Assembly (NCBI RefSeq): GCF_000702305.1
Contig: NZ_JNLC01000017.1
Location: forward strand, 1-64,000
Source: Allobosea sp. 117
GTDB taxonomy: Bacteria; Pseudomonadota; Alphaproteobacteria; Rhizobiales; Xanthobacteraceae
Direction of reading: 5' to 3'
Length of the DNA stretch: 64,000 nt
Both the position numbers and the translations under genes were made by a program. The notes under the pieces were generated by a model. That model saw nothing but the letters and a program-made list of their open reading frames with translations. It made no database searches and was not told the DNA's origin. This document shows positions 1-10,843 of this stretch, in pieces (within the stretch, counting starts at the first letter, position 1; each line of letters opens with the position of its first letter).

Positions 1-1190
<1,190 letters not shown>

Positions 1191-1205
1191 GCGGAAAAGT
1201 CCCGA

Positions 1206-1238
1206 GGGGCGCCTCGGCCTGCCGGCGCGCCCCTTTTT
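1206..1238 (+). terminator. Intrinsic terminator or attenuator between tuf and rpsJ
   Basis: GGGGCGC (1206-1212) pairs with GCGCCCC (1227-1233), followed directly by five T residues (1234-1238). The stem is strong and the U-tract short. It lies 15 bases after the tuf stop and 42 bases before rpsJ, so it can either end the str operon or attenuate read-through into the S10 operon. No separate clear promoter was found between it and rpsJ. Confidence 0.7.
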
Positions 1239-1279
1239 CGTGGAGCTCAAGGGAGCTCCCTCTGGGAGCCTGAAGAGAA

Positions 1280-1588
1280 ATGAACGGCCAGAACATCCGG
1301 ATCCGCCTCAAGGCGTTCGACCATCGCATCCTGGACGCCTCGACCCGCGAGATCGTGAACACGGCGAAGCGCACCGGTGCGCAGATTCGCGGACCGATCC
1401 CGCTGCCGACGCGGATCGAGAGGTTCACGGTCAACCGCTCGCCCCACGTGGACAAGAAATCCCGTGAACAGTTCGAGATGCGCACGCATAAGCGCCTGCT
1501 CGACATCGTTGACCCGACGCCCCAGACGGTGGACGCGCTGATGAAGCTCGACCTCGCCGCCGGCGTCGACGTCGAGATCAAGCTCTGA
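1280..1588 (+). CDS. rpsJ: 30S ribosomal protein S10 (also NusE)
   Basis: S10 is a head protein of the 30S subunit and, as NusE, part of the Nus antitermination complex. The 102-residue product has the typical length and begins [15 protein letters not shown], the family-specific N-terminus; the loop with [22 protein letters not shown] is the conserved rRNA/NusB-facing part. The ATG is preceded by a purine-rich GAAGAG. It is the first gene of the S10 operon, which continues with rplC 22 bases downstream. Confidence 0.98.
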   Translation: MNGQNIRIRLKAFDHRILDASTREIVNTAKRTGAQIRGPIPLPTRIERFTVNRSPHVDKKSREQFEMRTHKRLLDIVDPTPQTVDALMKLDLAAGVDVEIKL

Positions 1589-1610
1589 GAGAAGGCGAAG
1601 GGACACGGCC

Positions 1611-2375
1611 ATGCGGTCAGGCGTCATCGCCCAGAAGGTCGGAATGACCCGCATCTTTACGGATGCAGGTGAACACGTTCCGGTCACTGTGCTGAAAGTC
1701 GATAATTGCCAGGTGGTTGCCCACCGGACCCTCGACAAGAACGGTTATGTGGCTCTGCAGCTCGGCGTCGGCCGGGCCAAGCCGCAGAACACCACGCGCG
1801 CCATGCGCGGGCACTTCGCGGTGGCGAAGGTCGAGCCCAAGCGCAAGCTCGCGGAGTTCCGCGTCGAGGAAGACGGGCTGATCCCGGTCGGTGCGGAGCT
1901 GACGGCGGACCATTTCGTGGTCGGCCAGTTCGTCGACGTGACAGGCACCTCCACCGGTAAGGGTTTTGCCGGCGGCATGAAGCGCCATAATTTCGGCGGC
2001 CTTCGCGCCACCCACGGCGTGTCGATCTCGCATCGTTCGATCGGTTCGACCGGCGGTCGTCAGGACCCCGGCAAGACCTTCAAGAACAAGAAGATGCCCG
2101 GTCACATGGGTGTCGAGACGGTGACCACGCAGAACCTCAAGGTGGTTCTGACGGATGTCGAGCGCGGCCTGATCGCGGTCGAGGGCGCCGTCCCCGGCCA
2201 CAAGGGCGGCTGGATCTTGGTCGCCGACGCGGTGAAGAAGAAGCTGCCGGCCGAAGCGCCGAAGCCGGGCAAGTTCCGGCTGCCGGGCGCCGACGGCGAC
2301 GCGACCGAAGGTTCGGCGACCGAGGCTCCGGCCGACGTCGCTGCGGCCGAGGCCGCTGCTGAGGAGGCTGTGTGA
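1611..2375 (+). CDS. rplC: 50S ribosomal protein L3
   Basis: L3 is an early assembly protein that reaches the peptidyl transferase centre. The product starts [16 protein letters not shown] and contains the central extension [17 protein letters not shown] and the methylation-loop segment [19 protein letters not shown], around residues 120-165. At 254 residues it is longer than the E. coli protein because of an Ala/Glu-rich C-terminal tail (roughly residues 215-254), common in this class. Its TGA overlaps the ATG of rplD by one base (TGATG), implying translational coupling. Confidence 0.98.
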   Translation: MRSGVIAQKVGMTRIFTDAGEHVPVTVLKVDNCQVVAHRTLDKNGYVALQLGVGRAKPQNTTRAMRGHFAVAKVEPKRKLAEFRVEEDGLIPVGAELTADHFVVGQFVDVTGTSTGKGFAGGMKRHNFGGLRATHGVSISHRSIGSTGGRQDPGKTFKNKKMPGHMGVETVTTQNLKVVLTDVERGLIAVEGAVPGHKGGWILVADAVKKKLPAEAPKPGKFRLPGADGDATEGSATEAPADVAAAEAAAEEAV

Positions 2376-2995
2376 TGGAAATCGCCGTCAAGACGCTGGA
2401 AGGGACCGAGGCCGGTTCCGTCACGCTGTCGGATGCCATCTTCGGCCTCGAGCCGCGGCAGGACATCCTGCACCGCTGCGTGGTGTGGCAGCTCTCGCGC
2501 CGACAGGCCGGCACGCACTCGACGCTCTCGCGCTCGGAAGTCAACCGCACCAAGCGGAAGATGTACAAGCAGAAGGGCACCGGCGGCGCCCGCCACGGCG
2601 CGGCTTCCGCTCCGCAGTTCCGCGGCGGCGCCAAGGCCTTCGCGCCGGTCGTCCGCAGCCATGCGAGCGAGCTGCCGAAGAAGGTCCGCGCCCTCGCGCT
2701 GAAGCATGCGCTGTCCTCCAAGGCGAAGGACCAGCAGATCATCGTCCTCGACGATGCGACGCTGGCCGAGCCGAAGACCAAGCTGCTCAAGGAGCGTCTG
2801 GCGGGACTCGGCCTGTCCAACGCGCTGATCGTCTCGGGTGCCGAGGTCGATGCCAATTTCGGTCTCGCCTCGCGCAACATCGTCCATCTCGACGTGCTGC
2901 CCGTCCAGGGCATCAACGTCTACGACATCCTCCGCCGTCAGACCCTCGTGCTGACCAAGGCGGCTGTCGACGCTCTGGAGGCGCGCTTCAAATGA
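2375..2995 (+). CDS. rplD: 50S ribosomal protein L4
   Basis: L4 lines the peptide exit tunnel and in many bacteria represses its own S10 operon. I place the start at the ATG overlapping the rplC stop ([10 protein letters not shown]), one codon after an in-frame GTG, giving 206 residues. The tunnel loop with [19 protein letters not shown] is recognisable near residues 47-68, followed by the conserved GGAKAFAP. The C-terminal half is the Rossmann-like globular body. The stop overlaps the rplW start (ATGA), so the genes are coupled. Confidence 0.97.
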   Translation: MEIAVKTLEGTEAGSVTLSDAIFGLEPRQDILHRCVVWQLSRRQAGTHSTLSRSEVNRTKRKMYKQKGTGGARHGAASAPQFRGGAKAFAPVVRSHASELPKKVRALALKHALSSKAKDQQIIVLDDATLAEPKTKLLKERLAGLGLSNALIVSGAEVDANFGLASRNIVHLDVLPVQGINVYDILRRQTLVLTKAAVDALEARFK

Positions 2996-3288
2996 GTCTC
3001 GATCCGCGCCACTACGACGTGATCGTGTCCCCGGTCATCACCGAGAAGGCCACGACCGCGTCCGAGCACAACCAGGTCGTCTTCAAGGTCGCTCTGACGG
3101 CTACCAAGCCGCAGATCAAGGAGGCGGTCGAGAAGCTCTTCGACGTCAAGGTGAAGAGCGTCAACACGCTGGTCCGCAAGGGGAAGACGAAGTTCTTCAA
3201 GGGCCGCAAGGGCGTGCAGAACGACGTGAAGAAGGCGGTCGTGACCCTCGTCGAGGGCCACACCATCGACATCACGACGGGTCTGTGA
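2992..3288 (+). CDS. rplW: 50S ribosomal protein L23
   Basis: L23 sits at the tunnel exit and is the docking site for trigger factor and SRP. The 98-residue protein begins at the ATG that overlaps the last codons of rplD. It contains the family pattern [15 protein letters not shown] (residues 9-19), followed by the [21 protein letters not shown] segment and the basic loop with [12 protein letters not shown]. Length and position in the S10 operon fit exactly. A longer reading frame upstream overlaps rplD and is rejected. Confidence 0.97.
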   Translation: MSLDPRHYDVIVSPVITEKATTASEHNQVVFKVALTATKPQIKEAVEKLFDVKVKSVNTLVRKGKTKFFKGRKGVQNDVKKAVVTLVEGHTIDITTGL

Positions 3289-3310
3289 GCCGGGAGTAGG
3301 GAACAGAGTC

Positions 3311-4144
3311 ATGGCACTCAAGACCTTCAAGCCGGTTACCCCTGGTCTGCGCCAGCTGGTCATCGTCGACCGTGCGGGCCTCTACAAGGGCAAGCCGGTC
3401 AAGACGCTGACCGAGGGCAAGAACGAGGCCGGCGGTCGCAACAACACCGGTCGGGTGACCGTCCGCTTCCGCGGCGGCGGCCACAAGCAGGCCTATCGTC
3501 TGGTCGACTTCAAGCGCGCCAAGCGTGACGTGCCGGCCGTGGTGGATCGGATCGAATACGACCCGAACCGCACCGCCTTCATCGCGCTGATCAAGTACGA
3601 GGACGGCGATCTCGCCTACATCCTCGCGCCGCAGCGCCTGGCGGTCGGTGATACCGTGGTCGCCGGCAAGAGCGTCGACGTGAAACCCGGCAACGCGGCT
3701 CCGCTCGGCAACCTGCCGGTCGGCACGATCGTGCACAATGTCGAGCTGAAGATCGGCAAGGGCGGCCAGATAGCCCGCTCCGCCGGCTCGTATGCGCAGA
3801 TCGTCGGCCGCGACCAGGGTTATGTGATCATCCGCCTCAACTCGGGCGAGCAGCGCCTGGTGCACGGCGAGTGCTTCGGCACGGTGGGCGCGGTCTCGAA
3901 CCCTGACCACATGAACACGAGCCTCGGCAAGGCCGGCCGCAAGCGCTGGCTGGGCCGTCGCCCGCACAACCGCGGTGTCACCATGAACCCGGTCGACCAC
4001 CCGCATGGCGGCGGCGAAGGCCGCACCTCGGGCGGCCGTCATCCGGTCACCCCGTGGGGCTTCCCCACCAAGGGCAAGAAGACCCGGAAGAACAAGTCGA
4101 CCGGCAAGTTCATCGTGTCCAGCCGGCACGCACGCAAGAAGTGA
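3311..4144 (+). CDS. rplB: 50S ribosomal protein L2
   Basis: L2 supports subunit association and the peptidyl transferase centre. The 277-residue product has the usual length. The hallmark C-terminal [20 protein letters not shown] region carries the conserved histidine cluster; the N-terminal half has the RNA-binding [19 protein letters not shown] segment (about residues 42-60). The start ATG has an upstream GGGAGTAGGGAAC purine tract. It sits 22 bases after rplW and 17 before rpsS. Confidence 0.98.
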   Translation: MALKTFKPVTPGLRQLVIVDRAGLYKGKPVKTLTEGKNEAGGRNNTGRVTVRFRGGGHKQAYRLVDFKRAKRDVPAVVDRIEYDPNRTAFIALIKYEDGDLAYILAPQRLAVGDTVVAGKSVDVKPGNAAPLGNLPVGTIVHNVELKIGKGGQIARSAGSYAQIVGRDQGYVIIRLNSGEQRLVHGECFGTVGAVSNPDHMNTSLGKAGRKRWLGRRPHNRGVTMNPVDHPHGGGEGRTSGGRHPVTPWGFPTKGKKTRKNKSTGKFIVSSRHARKK

Positions 4145-4161
4145 GCGAGGGAACCTGAATT

Positions 4162-4440
4162 ATGTCTCGTTCGGTCTGGAAAGGTCCGTTCGTCGACGGC
4201 TACCTCCTCAAGAAGGCGGAAGCCGCCCGTTCGTCCGGGCGTCATGACGTGGTCAAGATCTGGAGCCGTCGCTCCACGATCCTCCCGCAATTCGTGGGCA
4301 TCACGTTCGGCGTCTATAACGGCAACAAGCATGTCCCGGTCTCGGTGAACGAGGACATGGTCGGCCACAAGTTCGGCGAGTTCGCCCCGACCCGTACCTA
4401 TTACGGGCACGCGGCGGACAAGAAAGCCAAGCGGAAGTAG
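4162..4440 (+). CDS. rpsS: 30S ribosomal protein S19
   Basis: S19 forms the head of the small subunit with S13 and contacts the A-site finger of 23S rRNA. The product of 92 residues begins [20 protein letters not shown], and contains the diagnostic [28 protein letters not shown] core (residues 33-56) and the [16 protein letters not shown] motif before a Lys-rich tail. Normal length for the family. Lies in the conserved rplB-rpsS-rplV order. Confidence 0.98.
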   Translation: MSRSVWKGPFVDGYLLKKAEAARSSGRHDVVKIWSRRSTILPQFVGITFGVYNGNKHVPVSVNEDMVGHKFGEFAPTRTYYGHAADKKAKRK

Positions 4441-4451
4441 AGGCAAGGGTC

Positions 4452-4832
4452 ATGGGTAAGGCAGCTCGTCCGCGCGCGCTCGCGGATACGGAAGCCAAGG
4501 CGGTTGCGCGGAATCTCCGCGTCAGCCCCCAGAAGCTCAACCTCGTCGCCGGGCTCATCCGCGGCAAGAAGGTCGCGACTGCGCTCGCCGACCTGCAGTT
4601 CTCGCGCAAGCGGATCGCCGGCGACGTGAAGAAGTGCCTGGAATCGGCGATCGCCAATGCCGAGAACAATCATGAGCTGGACGTCGACGATCTGATCGTC
4701 GCCGAGGCGCATGTCGGCAAGGGCCTCGTCATGAAGCGGTTCGCCGCGCGTGCCCGTGGCCGCGCCAGCCGGATCGAGAAGCCGTTCTCGCATATCACCA
4801 TCGTGGTGCGTGAAGTCGGGGAGAAGGCCTGA
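4452..4832 (+). CDS. rplV: 50S ribosomal protein L22
   Basis: L22 lines the exit tunnel near L4 and is a macrolide-resistance site. The 126-residue protein has the conserved start of the domain ([20 protein letters not shown]), the [19 protein letters not shown] segment and the extended beta-hairpin with [21 protein letters not shown] near residues 93-113. The final A of its TGA is the first base of the rpsC start codon (TGATG), indicating coupling. Confidence 0.97.
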   Translation: MGKAARPRALADTEAKAVARNLRVSPQKLNLVAGLIRGKKVATALADLQFSRKRIAGDVKKCLESAIANAENNHELDVDDLIVAEAHVGKGLVMKRFAARARGRASRIEKPFSHITIVVREVGEKA

Positions 4833-5539
4833 TGGGTCAGAAGGTCAATCCGGTCGGGCTGCGGCTCGGCATCAACCGCACCTGGGACTCGCGCTGGTTC
4901 GCCGGCAAGGGCGAGTACGGCCAGTTGCTGCACGAGGACATCAAGATCCGCGAGATGCTGATGAAGCTGCTGAAGCAGGCGGCCGTCAGCAAGATCGTGA
5001 TCGAGCGTCCGCACAAGAAGTGTCGCGTCACCATCCACTCGGCGCGTCCGGGCGTGGTGATCGGCAAGAAGGGCGCCGACATCGACAAGCTGCGCAAGAA
5101 GGTCGCCGAGATGACCAACTCGGAGGTCTTCATCAACATCGTCGAGATCCGCAAGCCGGAAATCGACGCGCGCCTCGTCGCCGAATCGATCGCCCAGCAG
5201 CTCGAGCGTCGCGTCGCTTTCCGCCGCGCCATGAAGCGCGCGGTGCAGTCGGCGATCCGTCTCGGCGCCGAAGGCATCCGTATCAACTGCTCCGGCCGCC
5301 TCGGCGGCGCGGAAATCGCGCGTCTGGAATGGTATCGTGAAGGGCGCGTGCCGCTTCACACCTTGCGCGCGGACGTGGATTACGGTACGGCCACCGCCTT
5401 CACGACCTACGGCACCTGTGGTGTGAAGGTCTGGATCTTCAAGGGCGAAATCCTCGAGCACGATCCGATGGCGCAGGACAAGCGCCAGGCGGACTCGGAG
5501 CCGTCGGGTGGTCGCTCCTCGCGCCGCGACGCGGCGTGA
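4832..5539 (+). CDS. rpsC: 30S ribosomal protein S3
   Basis: S3 lines the mRNA entry tunnel of the 30S subunit. The product starts [23 protein letters not shown], the classical S3 N-terminus; a KH domain with the [17 protein letters not shown] nucleic-acid loop lies around residues 70-90, and the C-terminal S3 domain carries [20 protein letters not shown] and [18 protein letters not shown] Ser/Arg-rich tail ends the 235-residue protein. Overlaps rplV by one base and is followed by rplP after 27 bases. Confidence 0.98.
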   Translation: MGQKVNPVGLRLGINRTWDSRWFAGKGEYGQLLHEDIKIREMLMKLLKQAAVSKIVIERPHKKCRVTIHSARPGVVIGKKGADIDKLRKKVAEMTNSEVFINIVEIRKPEIDARLVAESIAQQLERRVAFRRAMKRAVQSAIRLGAEGIRINCSGRLGGAEIARLEWYREGRVPLHTLRADVDYGTATAFTTYGTCGVKVWIFKGEILEHDPMAQDKRQADSEPSGGRSSRRDAA

Positions 5540-5566
5540 GGCGAATAAAGGAATAAGAGGCGCGAC

Positions 5567-5980
5567 ATGCTGCAACCGAAGCGCACGAAGTTCCGCAAGC
5601 AGTTCAAGGGCCGTATCCACGGCGCTGCGAAGGGTGGAACTGACCTCAATTTCGGCCAGTTCGGCCTGAAGGCCCTGGAGCCGGAGCGCGTCACCGCGCG
5701 GCAGATCGAAGCTGCCCGCCGCGCGCTCACCCGTCACATGAAGCGCGCGGGCCGCGTGTGGATCCGCGTGTTCCCGGACGTGCCGGTTTCCAAGAAGCCG
5801 ACCGAAGTCCGCATGGGTAAGGGCAAGGGCGCTCCCGAGTTCTGGGCGGCCAAGGTGAAGCCCGGCCGCATCATGTTCGAGATCGATGGCGTGAGCCAGG
5901 AGATCGCCAAGGAAGCGCTGACGCTGGCGGCGGCCAAGCTGCCGATCAAGACGCGCTTCGTCGAGCGCATCGCCGAGTGA
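5567..5980 (+). CDS. rplP: 50S ribosomal protein L16
   Basis: L16 organises the A-site tRNA binding region of the large subunit. The 137-residue protein begins [17 protein letters not shown] and shows the family core [26 protein letters not shown] (about residues 45-70), then [17 protein letters not shown], which holds the arginine hydroxylated in some bacteria. Start is an ATG behind a GAATAAGAGG purine run. Length and neighbours (rpsC, rpmC) are standard. Confidence 0.98.
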   Translation: MLQPKRTKFRKQFKGRIHGAAKGGTDLNFGQFGLKALEPERVTARQIEAARRALTRHMKRAGRVWIRVFPDVPVSKKPTEVRMGKGKGAPEFWAAKVKPGRIMFEIDGVSQEIAKEALTLAAAKLPIKTRFVERIAE

Positions 5981-5991
5981 CGGAGGGAATC

Positions 5992-6201
5992 ATGACGAAG
6001 GCTTCCGACATTCGGACGAAGACGGCCGACGAGCTCGCCGACGAGCTGCTGGCCCTCAAGAAGGAGCAGTTCAACCTGCGCTTCCAGCGCGCGACGGGAC
6101 AGCTTGAGAACACGGCGCGGGTGCGTCAGGTCCGCCGCGACATCGCGCGGATCAAGACCGTCGCCGCGCAGAAGGCCGCTTCCGCGGCCAAGGCGAAGTG
6201 A
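5992..6201 (+). CDS. rpmC: 50S ribosomal protein L29
   Basis: L29 is a small helical protein at the tunnel exit beside L23. I start it at the ATG at 5992, which has an ideal GGAGGGA ahead of it, giving 69 residues; an in-frame GTG at 5977 overlapping the rplP stop would add five residues but lacks a ribosome site. The body shows the helical hairpin with [19 protein letters not shown] and the tail motif [17 protein letters not shown]. Ala-rich tail at the C-terminus. Confidence 0.95.
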   Translation: MTKASDIRTKTADELADELLALKKEQFNLRFQRATGQLENTARVRQVRRDIARIKTVAAQKAASAAKAK

Positions 6202-6211
6202 GGAGATAACG

Positions 6212-6460
6212 ATGCCGAAGCGTTTGCTGCAGGGCGTCGTGGTGAGCGACAAGCAGGACAAGACCGTCGTGGTCCGTGTCGAGCGTCGTTTCACGCATCC
6301 GCTGCTGAAGAAGACCGTCCGCCGCTCCAAGAAGTATCACGCCCATGACGAGGGCAATGCTTGGAAGGAAGGCGACACGGTGTGGATCGAGGAGAGCCGT
6401 CCTCTGTCCAAGCTGAAGCACTGGGTCGTGGTCCAGGGCGAGAAGCGCGTAGAAGTCTGA
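6212..6460 (+). CDS. rpsQ: 30S ribosomal protein S17
   Basis: S17 is a primary rRNA-binding protein with an OB fold. The 82-residue product starts [21 protein letters not shown] at an ATG behind GAGGAGATAAC. The conserved [23 protein letters not shown] stretch and the [18 protein letters not shown] motif identify it. A larger in-frame extension upstream overlaps rpmC and has no ribosome site, so it is discarded. A 71-base gap follows before rplN, unusually long for this operon. Confidence 0.97.
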   Translation: MPKRLLQGVVVSDKQDKTVVVRVERRFTHPLLKKTVRRSKKYHAHDEGNAWKEGDTVWIEESRPLSKLKHWVVVQGEKRVEV

Positions 6461-6464
6461 GGTT

Positions 6465-6478
6465 TCCCGGAAACGGGA
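6465..6478 (+). other. Small GNRA hairpin between rpsQ and rplN
   Basis: TCCCG (6465-6469) and CGGGA (6474-6478) flank a GAAA tetraloop. There is no U-tract, so it is not a terminator. It is in the 71-base rpsQ-rplN gap, near the usual S10/spc operon boundary, and may be an mRNA processing or stability element. Function is inferred only from its position and shape. Confidence 0.4.
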
Positions 6479-6531
6479 CGGTAGTGCGCCGGTCTGACTG
6501 AGCGCGCAGGATTACGAGAAAAAGGTGCGTC

Positions 6532-6900
6532 ATGATCCAGATGCAGACCAATCTCGACGTGGCGGACAATTCCGGCGCGCGTCGCGTCATGTGCATCAAG
6601 GTGCTCGGCGGTTCGAAGCGTAAGTACGCCCATGTCGGCGACATCATCGTGGTGTCGGTGAAGGAGGCGATCCCGCGCGGCCGCGTGAAGAAGGGCGACG
6701 TGATGAAGGCGGTCGTGGTTCGCACGGCCAAGGACATCCGTCGCGCCGATGGTTCGGTCATCCGTTTCGACCGCAACGCGGCTGTTCTGATCAACAATCA
6801 GAAGGAGCCGGTCGGCACCCGTATCTTCGGGCCGGTGCCGCGCGAGCTGCGCGCCAAGAACCACATGAAGATCATTTCGCTGGCGCCGGAGGTGCTGTGA
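6532..6900 (+). CDS. rplN: 50S ribosomal protein L14
   Basis: L14 is a 122-residue beta-barrel protein at the subunit interface and the first gene of the classical spc operon. It begins [28 protein letters not shown], the almost invariant N-terminus, and has the loop [22 protein letters not shown] (about residues 44-65) and the [13 protein letters not shown] motif near the end. Its stop overlaps the rplX start (TGATG). Confidence 0.98.
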   Translation: MIQMQTNLDVADNSGARRVMCIKVLGGSKRKYAHVGDIIVVSVKEAIPRGRVKKGDVMKAVVVRTAKDIRRADGSVIRFDRNAAVLINNQKEPVGTRIFGPVPRELRAKNHMKIISLAPEVL

Positions 6901-7217
6901 TGGCCGCGAAAATCAAGAAGGGCGACAAGGTCGTCGTTCTCGCCGGCCGCGACAAGGGCCGCACCGGCGAGGTGTTCGAAGTGCTTCCGAAGGACGGCAC
7001 CGCGAAGGTTCGCGGCGTCAACCTGGTGAAGCGCCATCAGCGTCAGACCGCGAACCAGGAAGGCGGGATCATCTCCAAGGAGGCCCCGATCCACCTGTCG
7101 AACATCGCGATCGCCGACCCCAAGGACGGCAAGCCGACCCGCGTCGGCTTCCTCGTGCAGGCGGACGGCAGCAAGGTCCGGGTCGCCAAGCGCTCGGGGG
7201 AGAAGATCGATGGCTGA
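6900..7217 (+). CDS. rplX: 50S ribosomal protein L24
   Basis: L24 initiates assembly of the large subunit. Start chosen at the ATG overlapping the rplN stop ([21 protein letters not shown]), giving 105 residues; an in-frame GTG one codon earlier is possible. The KOW motif ([22 protein letters not shown], about residues 9-30) and the [26 protein letters not shown] core are diagnostic. The reading frame overlaps the start of rplE by eight bases. Confidence 0.97.
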   Translation: MAAKIKKGDKVVVLAGRDKGRTGEVFEVLPKDGTAKVRGVNLVKRHQRQTANQEGGIISKEAPIHLSNIAIADPKDGKPTRVGFLVQADGSKVRVAKRSGEKIDG

Positions 7218-7767
7218 GACCAGCTACACCCCGCGGATGAAGTCCCTCTATGAGGACGTCGTCCGCAAGCAGATGATCGAGCAGTTCGGCTACAAGAACC
7301 CCATGGAAGTGCCGACGATCGAGAAGATCGTCATCAACATGGGCGTGGGCGAAGCCACCGCCGACACCAAGAAGGTGCAGACCGCGGCGGGCGACCTCGC
7401 GCTGATCGCCGGCCAGAAGCCGGTTGTGACGCGTGCGCGCAAGGCGATCTCGAACTTCAAGCTGCGCGAGAATCAGCCGGTCGGCGCCAAGGTCACTCTG
7501 CGCAAGACCCGCATGTACGAGTTCGTGGACCGTCTCGTGAACATCGCGCTGCCGCGCGTTCGCGACTTCCGCGGTCTCAACCCGAAGAGCTTCGACGGCC
7601 GCGGCAACTATGCCCTTGGCATCAAGGAGCACATCGTGTTCCCCGAGATCAACTACGACAAGGTTGATCAGATGTGGGGCATGGACATCATCGTCTGCAC
7701 GACGGCGAAGACGGACGAGGAAGCGCGTGCGCTTCTGAAGGCCTTCAACTTCCCGTTCCGGCAGTAA
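7210..7767 (+). CDS. rplE: 50S ribosomal protein L5
   Basis: L5 binds 5S rRNA and the P-site tRNA in the central protuberance. The 185-residue protein contains the [13 protein letters not shown] strand (residues 37-49), [20 protein letters not shown] and the C-terminal [18 protein letters not shown] and [20 protein letters not shown] motifs. The start ATG lies inside the 3' end of rplX with GGGGGAGAAG ahead of it. A hairpin-containing gap of 60 bases separates it from rpsN. Confidence 0.98.
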   Translation: MAETSYTPRMKSLYEDVVRKQMIEQFGYKNPMEVPTIEKIVINMGVGEATADTKKVQTAAGDLALIAGQKPVVTRARKAISNFKLRENQPVGAKVTLRKTRMYEFVDRLVNIALPRVRDFRGLNPKSFDGRGNYALGIKEHIVFPEINYDKVDQMWGMDIIVCTTAKTDEEARALLKAFNFPFRQ

Positions 7768-7784
7768 GCATCCCCTTCCGGCCG

Positions 7785-7800
7785 TGGGGCGACAGCCCCA
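7785..7800 (+). other. Intercistronic hairpin between rplE and rpsN
   Basis: TGGGGC (7785-7790) pairs with GCCCCA (7795-7800) around a GACA loop. No run of T follows (AACGCGGAGAGC), so termination is unlikely. It sits midway in the 60-base rplE-rpsN gap, just before the rpsN ribosome-binding region (TAGGAGCAAGAG), and may affect mRNA stability or coupling. Confidence 0.4.
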
Positions 7801-7827
7801 AACGCGGAGAGCTAGGAGCAAGAGCAT

Positions 7828-8133
7828 ATGGCGAAGAAGAGCGCGGTCGAGAAGAACGAACACCGCCGCCGGCTTGTGAAGAACAATGCGGCGAAGCGGG
7901 CTCGTCTGAAGGCCCTGGTCAACAACAAGGAACTGCCGATCGAGGAGCGCTTCGCCGCGGTCCTCAAGCTGGCTGAGCTTCCGCGCAACTCGGCGAAGGT
8001 CCGCATCCGCAACCGCTGCGAGGTGACCGGCCGTCCGCGTGCGTTCTATCGCAAGCTGAAGATGTCGCGCATCGCGCTGCGCGAACTCGGTTCGCAGGGC
8101 CAGATTCCTGGCCTCGTGAAGTCGAGCTGGTGA
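7828..8133 (+). CDS. rpsN: 30S ribosomal protein S14 (zinc-independent type)
   Basis: S14 is a late-assembling head protein of the 30S subunit. At 101 residues, with only one cysteine ([10 protein letters not shown]), it is the long form without the zinc-binding CxxC pairs. The motif [21 protein letters not shown] followed by [18 protein letters not shown] is the conserved C-terminal half. Start ATG at 7828 has TAGGAGCAAGAG upstream. Standard spc order between rplE and rpsH. Confidence 0.98.
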   Translation: MAKKSAVEKNEHRRRLVKNNAAKRARLKALVNNKELPIEERFAAVLKLAELPRNSAKVRIRNRCEVTGRPRAFYRKLKMSRIALRELGSQGQIPGLVKSSW

Positions 8134-8147
8134 GGGAGGGCTGATCC

Positions 8148-8546
8148 ATGTCCACGACCGATCCGATCGGCGACCTGATCACCCGCATCCGCAACGCGCA
8201 GATGCGGCGCAAGGAAAAGATCTCGACCCCGGGCTCGCGGCTGCGCGCCTCGGTGCTCGACGTGCTGGCCTCCGAGGGCTTCATCCGCGGCTATTCCGCC
8301 TCGGAGCCCGTCAACGGCCGCACCGAGTTCGAGATCGAGCTGAAGTACTATGACGGCGAGCCGGTGATCCGCGAGATCTCGCGCGTCTCCAAGCCGGGCC
8401 GCCGGGTGTATTCCTCGGTGAAGACCCTTCCGCGCGTCGCCAACGGTCTCGGCGTCGCTGTCGTCTCCACGCCCCAGGGCGTGATGGCGGACCACGAAGC
8501 CCGCGACAAGAACGTGGGCGGCGAAGTCCTCTTCACGGTCTTCTGA
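8148..8546 (+). CDS. rpsH: 30S ribosomal protein S8
   Basis: S8 binds 16S rRNA helix 21 and in many bacteria autoregulates the spc operon by binding the mRNA near rplE. The 132-residue protein begins [24 protein letters not shown] and ends with the conserved [35 protein letters not shown] tail that contains the STPQGVM RNA-binding turn. Start ATG is behind GAGGGAGGGCTGATCC. Follows rpsN by 14 bases. Confidence 0.98.
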   Translation: MSTTDPIGDLITRIRNAQMRRKEKISTPGSRLRASVLDVLASEGFIRGYSASEPVNGRTEFEIELKYYDGEPVIREISRVSKPGRRVYSSVKTLPRVANGLGVAVVSTPQGVMADHEARDKNVGGEVLFTVF

Positions 8547-8565
8547 TCGGGAGGCAGAGAGCATC

Positions 8566-9099
8566 ATGTCCAAGATCGGCAAAGCCACCATCACCGTCCC
8601 GGCCGGCGTCACCGCCGCCATCGACGGCCAGACCGTCAAGGTCAAGGGTCCGAAGGGCGCGCTGCAGGTGCAGCTCGTCGAGGAGATCGGCGCGAAGCTG
8701 GACGGCAACGTCATCGCCTTCGCGCCGCGCGGCGAGACCAACCGCCACAAGGCGATGTGGGGCCTGTCCCGCACGCTGGTGGCCAATCTCGTCGAAGGCG
8801 TCACCAAGGGCTTCGAGAAGAAGCTGGAGATCAACGGCGTCGGCTACAAGGCGGCGGTGCAGGGCAAGAACCTGAACCTCTCGCTCGGCTACAGCCACGA
8901 CGTGATCTATCCGATCCCGGAGGGGATCCAGATCGTGACGCCGAAGCCGACCGAGATCGTCGTCACCGGCATCGACCGCCAGAAGGTCGGTCAGGTCGCC
9001 GCCGAGATCCGCGAATTCCGCGGTCCCGAGCCCTACAAGGGCAAGGGCGTGAAGTACGCGGGTGAGTTCATCTTCCGCAAGGAAGGCAAGAAGAAGTAA
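8566..9099 (+). CDS. rplF: 50S ribosomal protein L6
   Basis: L6 stabilises the stalk base near the sarcin-ricin loop. The 177-residue protein begins [21 protein letters not shown] and has two repeated alpha-beta domains; the C-terminal one carries the conserved [23 protein letters not shown] and [16 protein letters not shown] signature near residues 124-165. Length is typical. Twelve bases separate it from rplR. Confidence 0.98.
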   Translation: MSKIGKATITVPAGVTAAIDGQTVKVKGPKGALQVQLVEEIGAKLDGNVIAFAPRGETNRHKAMWGLSRTLVANLVEGVTKGFEKKLEINGVGYKAAVQGKNLNLSLGYSHDVIYPIPEGIQIVTPKPTEIVVTGIDRQKVGQVAAEIREFRGPEPYKGKGVKYAGEFIFRKEGKKK

Positions 9100-9111
9100 C
9101 GGAACCGAACC

Positions 9112-9474
9112 ATGGCTCAGTACAAGGACGCTACCGAGCGCCGCAAGGCGCGTGTCCGTCGTGCTCTCCGCACGGCGGCGAACGGGCGGCCGCGCCTTTC
9201 GGTGCATCGCTCGTCGAAGCACATCTATGCGCAGGTCATCGACGACGCGCGCGGGGTCACCGTGGCCTCCGCCTCGACGCTCGAGAAGGATCTGCGCGCC
9301 AGCCTGAAGACCGGCGCGGACGTCGCGGCGGCTCAGGCCATCGGCAAGCTCGTGGCCGAGCGTGCCGTCGCTGCCGGCGTGAAGGACGTGGTGTTCGACC
9401 GCGGCGCCTTCATCTATCACGGCCGCGTCAAGGCGCTCGCCGATGCCGCCCGTGAGGGCGGCCTCAACTTCTGA
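9112..9474 (+). CDS. rplR: 50S ribosomal protein L18
   Basis: L18 binds 5S rRNA with L5 in the central protuberance. The 120-residue product has the basic N-terminus ([11 protein letters not shown]), the [20 protein letters not shown] strand and the C-terminal [26 protein letters not shown] motif that defines the family. Start ATG is 12 bases downstream of rplF. No anomalies seen. Confidence 0.97.
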   Translation: MAQYKDATERRKARVRRALRTAANGRPRLSVHRSSKHIYAQVIDDARGVTVASASTLEKDLRASLKTGADVAAAQAIGKLVAERAVAAGVKDVVFDRGAFIYHGRVKALADAAREGGLNF

Positions 9475-9513
9475 TCACGAGCGGGTCGACCGCGGAAAGA
9501 CGAGGATAAGATC

Positions 9514-10065
9514 ATGGCTCGTGAACGTGAGCGTGAACGCGAGGATCGCGACAATACGTTCGTGGACAAGCTGGTCCACATCAACCGCGTCGCCAAGGTG
9601 GTGAAGGGCGGCCGGCGCTTCGGCTTCGCCGCCCTCGTCGTCGTCGGCGACCAGAAGGGCCGCGTGGGCTTCGGCCACGGCAAGGCCCGCGAGGTGCCGG
9701 AGGCCATCCGCAAGGCGACGGACGCCGCCAAGCGCGCGCTGATCCGCGTGCCGCTGCGCGAGGGCCGTACCCTGCACCACGACGTGCATGGCCATCATGG
9801 CGCCGGCAAGGTGGTGCTGCGCGCCGCCCCGGCCGGTACCGGCATCATCGCCGGCGGCCCGATGCGCGCGGTGTTCGAGACGCTCGGCATGCAGGACGTG
9901 GTGGCCAAGTCGTTCGGCTCGTCCAACCCGTACAACATGGTCCGCGCGACCTTCGAGGCGCTGAAGAACCAGGACAGCCCCCGCCTCGTGGCGGCGCGCC
10001 GCAGCCTGAAGGTCTCGCAGCTCCAGGCCCGCCGCCGCGTCGACGACGCCGAAGCGACCGACTGA
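9514..10065 (+). CDS. rpsE: 30S ribosomal protein S5
   Basis: S5 contributes to decoding fidelity and mRNA unwinding at the entry site. A short Arg/Glu repeat (residues 2-12) precedes the N-terminal dsRNA-binding-like domain with [28 protein letters not shown] and [17 protein letters not shown]. The C-terminal domain contains [16 protein letters not shown] and the [10 protein letters not shown] motif. The 183 residues fit alphaproteobacterial S5. Start ATG follows GACGAGGATAAG. Confidence 0.98.
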   Translation: MAREREREREDRDNTFVDKLVHINRVAKVVKGGRRFGFAALVVVGDQKGRVGFGHGKAREVPEAIRKATDAAKRALIRVPLREGRTLHHDVHGHHGAGKVVLRAAPAGTGIIAGGPMRAVFETLGMQDVVAKSFGSSNPYNMVRATFEALKNQDSPRLVAARRSLKVSQLQARRRVDDAEATD

Positions 10066-10080
10066 TCAGGAGCGCGCATC

Positions 10081-10269
10081 ATGGCGAAGGAAAAGACCAT
10101 CACGGTCGAGCAGGTCGGCTCTCCGATCCGCCGTCCGGGCGACCAGCGGGCGACGCTCGTCGGTCTCGGCCTCAATAAGCTCGGGCGTCGTTCCACGCTC
10201 GAAGACACTCCGGCTGTACGCGGCATGATCGCCAAGGTCGGCCACCTCGTGCGCGTCGTCGAAGCGTGA
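10081..10269 (+). CDS. rpmD: 50S ribosomal protein L30
   Basis: L30 is a small ferredoxin-fold protein of the large subunit, absent in some bacteria. The 62-residue product shows the family pattern [27 protein letters not shown] (residues 10-36) and the end motif [17 protein letters not shown]. Start ATG is 15 bases after rpsE behind CAGGAGCGCG. Normal length. Confidence 0.96.
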   Translation: MAKEKTITVEQVGSPIRRPGDQRATLVGLGLNKLGRRSTLEDTPAVRGMIAKVGHLVRVVEA

Positions 10270-10294
10270 CGCGGGCAGGGACGGGAGACAGACC

Positions 10295-10786
10295 ATGACC
10301 AGCCTCAACGGCATCAAGGACAACGAAGGCGCGCGCAAGAAGCGCATGCGCGTCGGTCGCGGCATCGGTTCGGGCAAGGGCAAGACCGGCGGCCGCGGCG
10401 TGAAGGGTCAGACCTCGCGCACCGGCGTCGCGATCAAGGGCTTCGAGGGCGGCCAGATGCCGCTGCATCGGCGCCTGCCGAAGCGCGGCTTCAACAACAT
10501 CTTCGCGCTCGACTGGAACGAGGTCTCGCTCGGCCGTATCCAGACCGCGATCGACGCCGGCAAGCTCGACGCCAAGGCGCCGGTCACAGAAGCCGCGCTG
10601 GTTGCGGCGGGCGTGCTGCGCCGTGCCAAGGCCGGCGTGCGCGTGCTCGGCTCCGGCGAGCTGAAGGCGAAGATCGCGCTCGAAGTGGCGCATGCCACCA
10701 AGTCGGCAGCCGCGGCGGTCGAGAAGGCGGGCGGCACTGTGACGCTGCTCAATCCGGCGGCGGACGCTGGCGAAACGGCTGCCTGA
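10295..10786 (+). CDS. rplO: 50S ribosomal protein L15
   Basis: L15 is a late-assembly protein with a glycine- and arginine-rich N-terminal extension: [22 protein letters not shown] is seen at residues 18-39, followed by [18 protein letters not shown], the L15 signature. The C-terminal globular part contains [33 protein letters not shown]. At 163 residues it is slightly long because of an alanine-rich tail. It precedes secY with a 57-base gap. Confidence 0.98.
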   Translation: MTSLNGIKDNEGARKKRMRVGRGIGSGKGKTGGRGVKGQTSRTGVAIKGFEGGQMPLHRRLPKRGFNNIFALDWNEVSLGRIQTAIDAGKLDAKAPVTEAALVAAGVLRRAKAGVRVLGSGELKAKIALEVAHATKSAAAAVEKAGGTVTLLNPAADAGETAA

Positions 10787-10843
10787 CGCTTAAGTCAGGC
10801 ATTCCGATTCTGATTAAGGGCACAGGCGAGGAGCGAAGCCATC

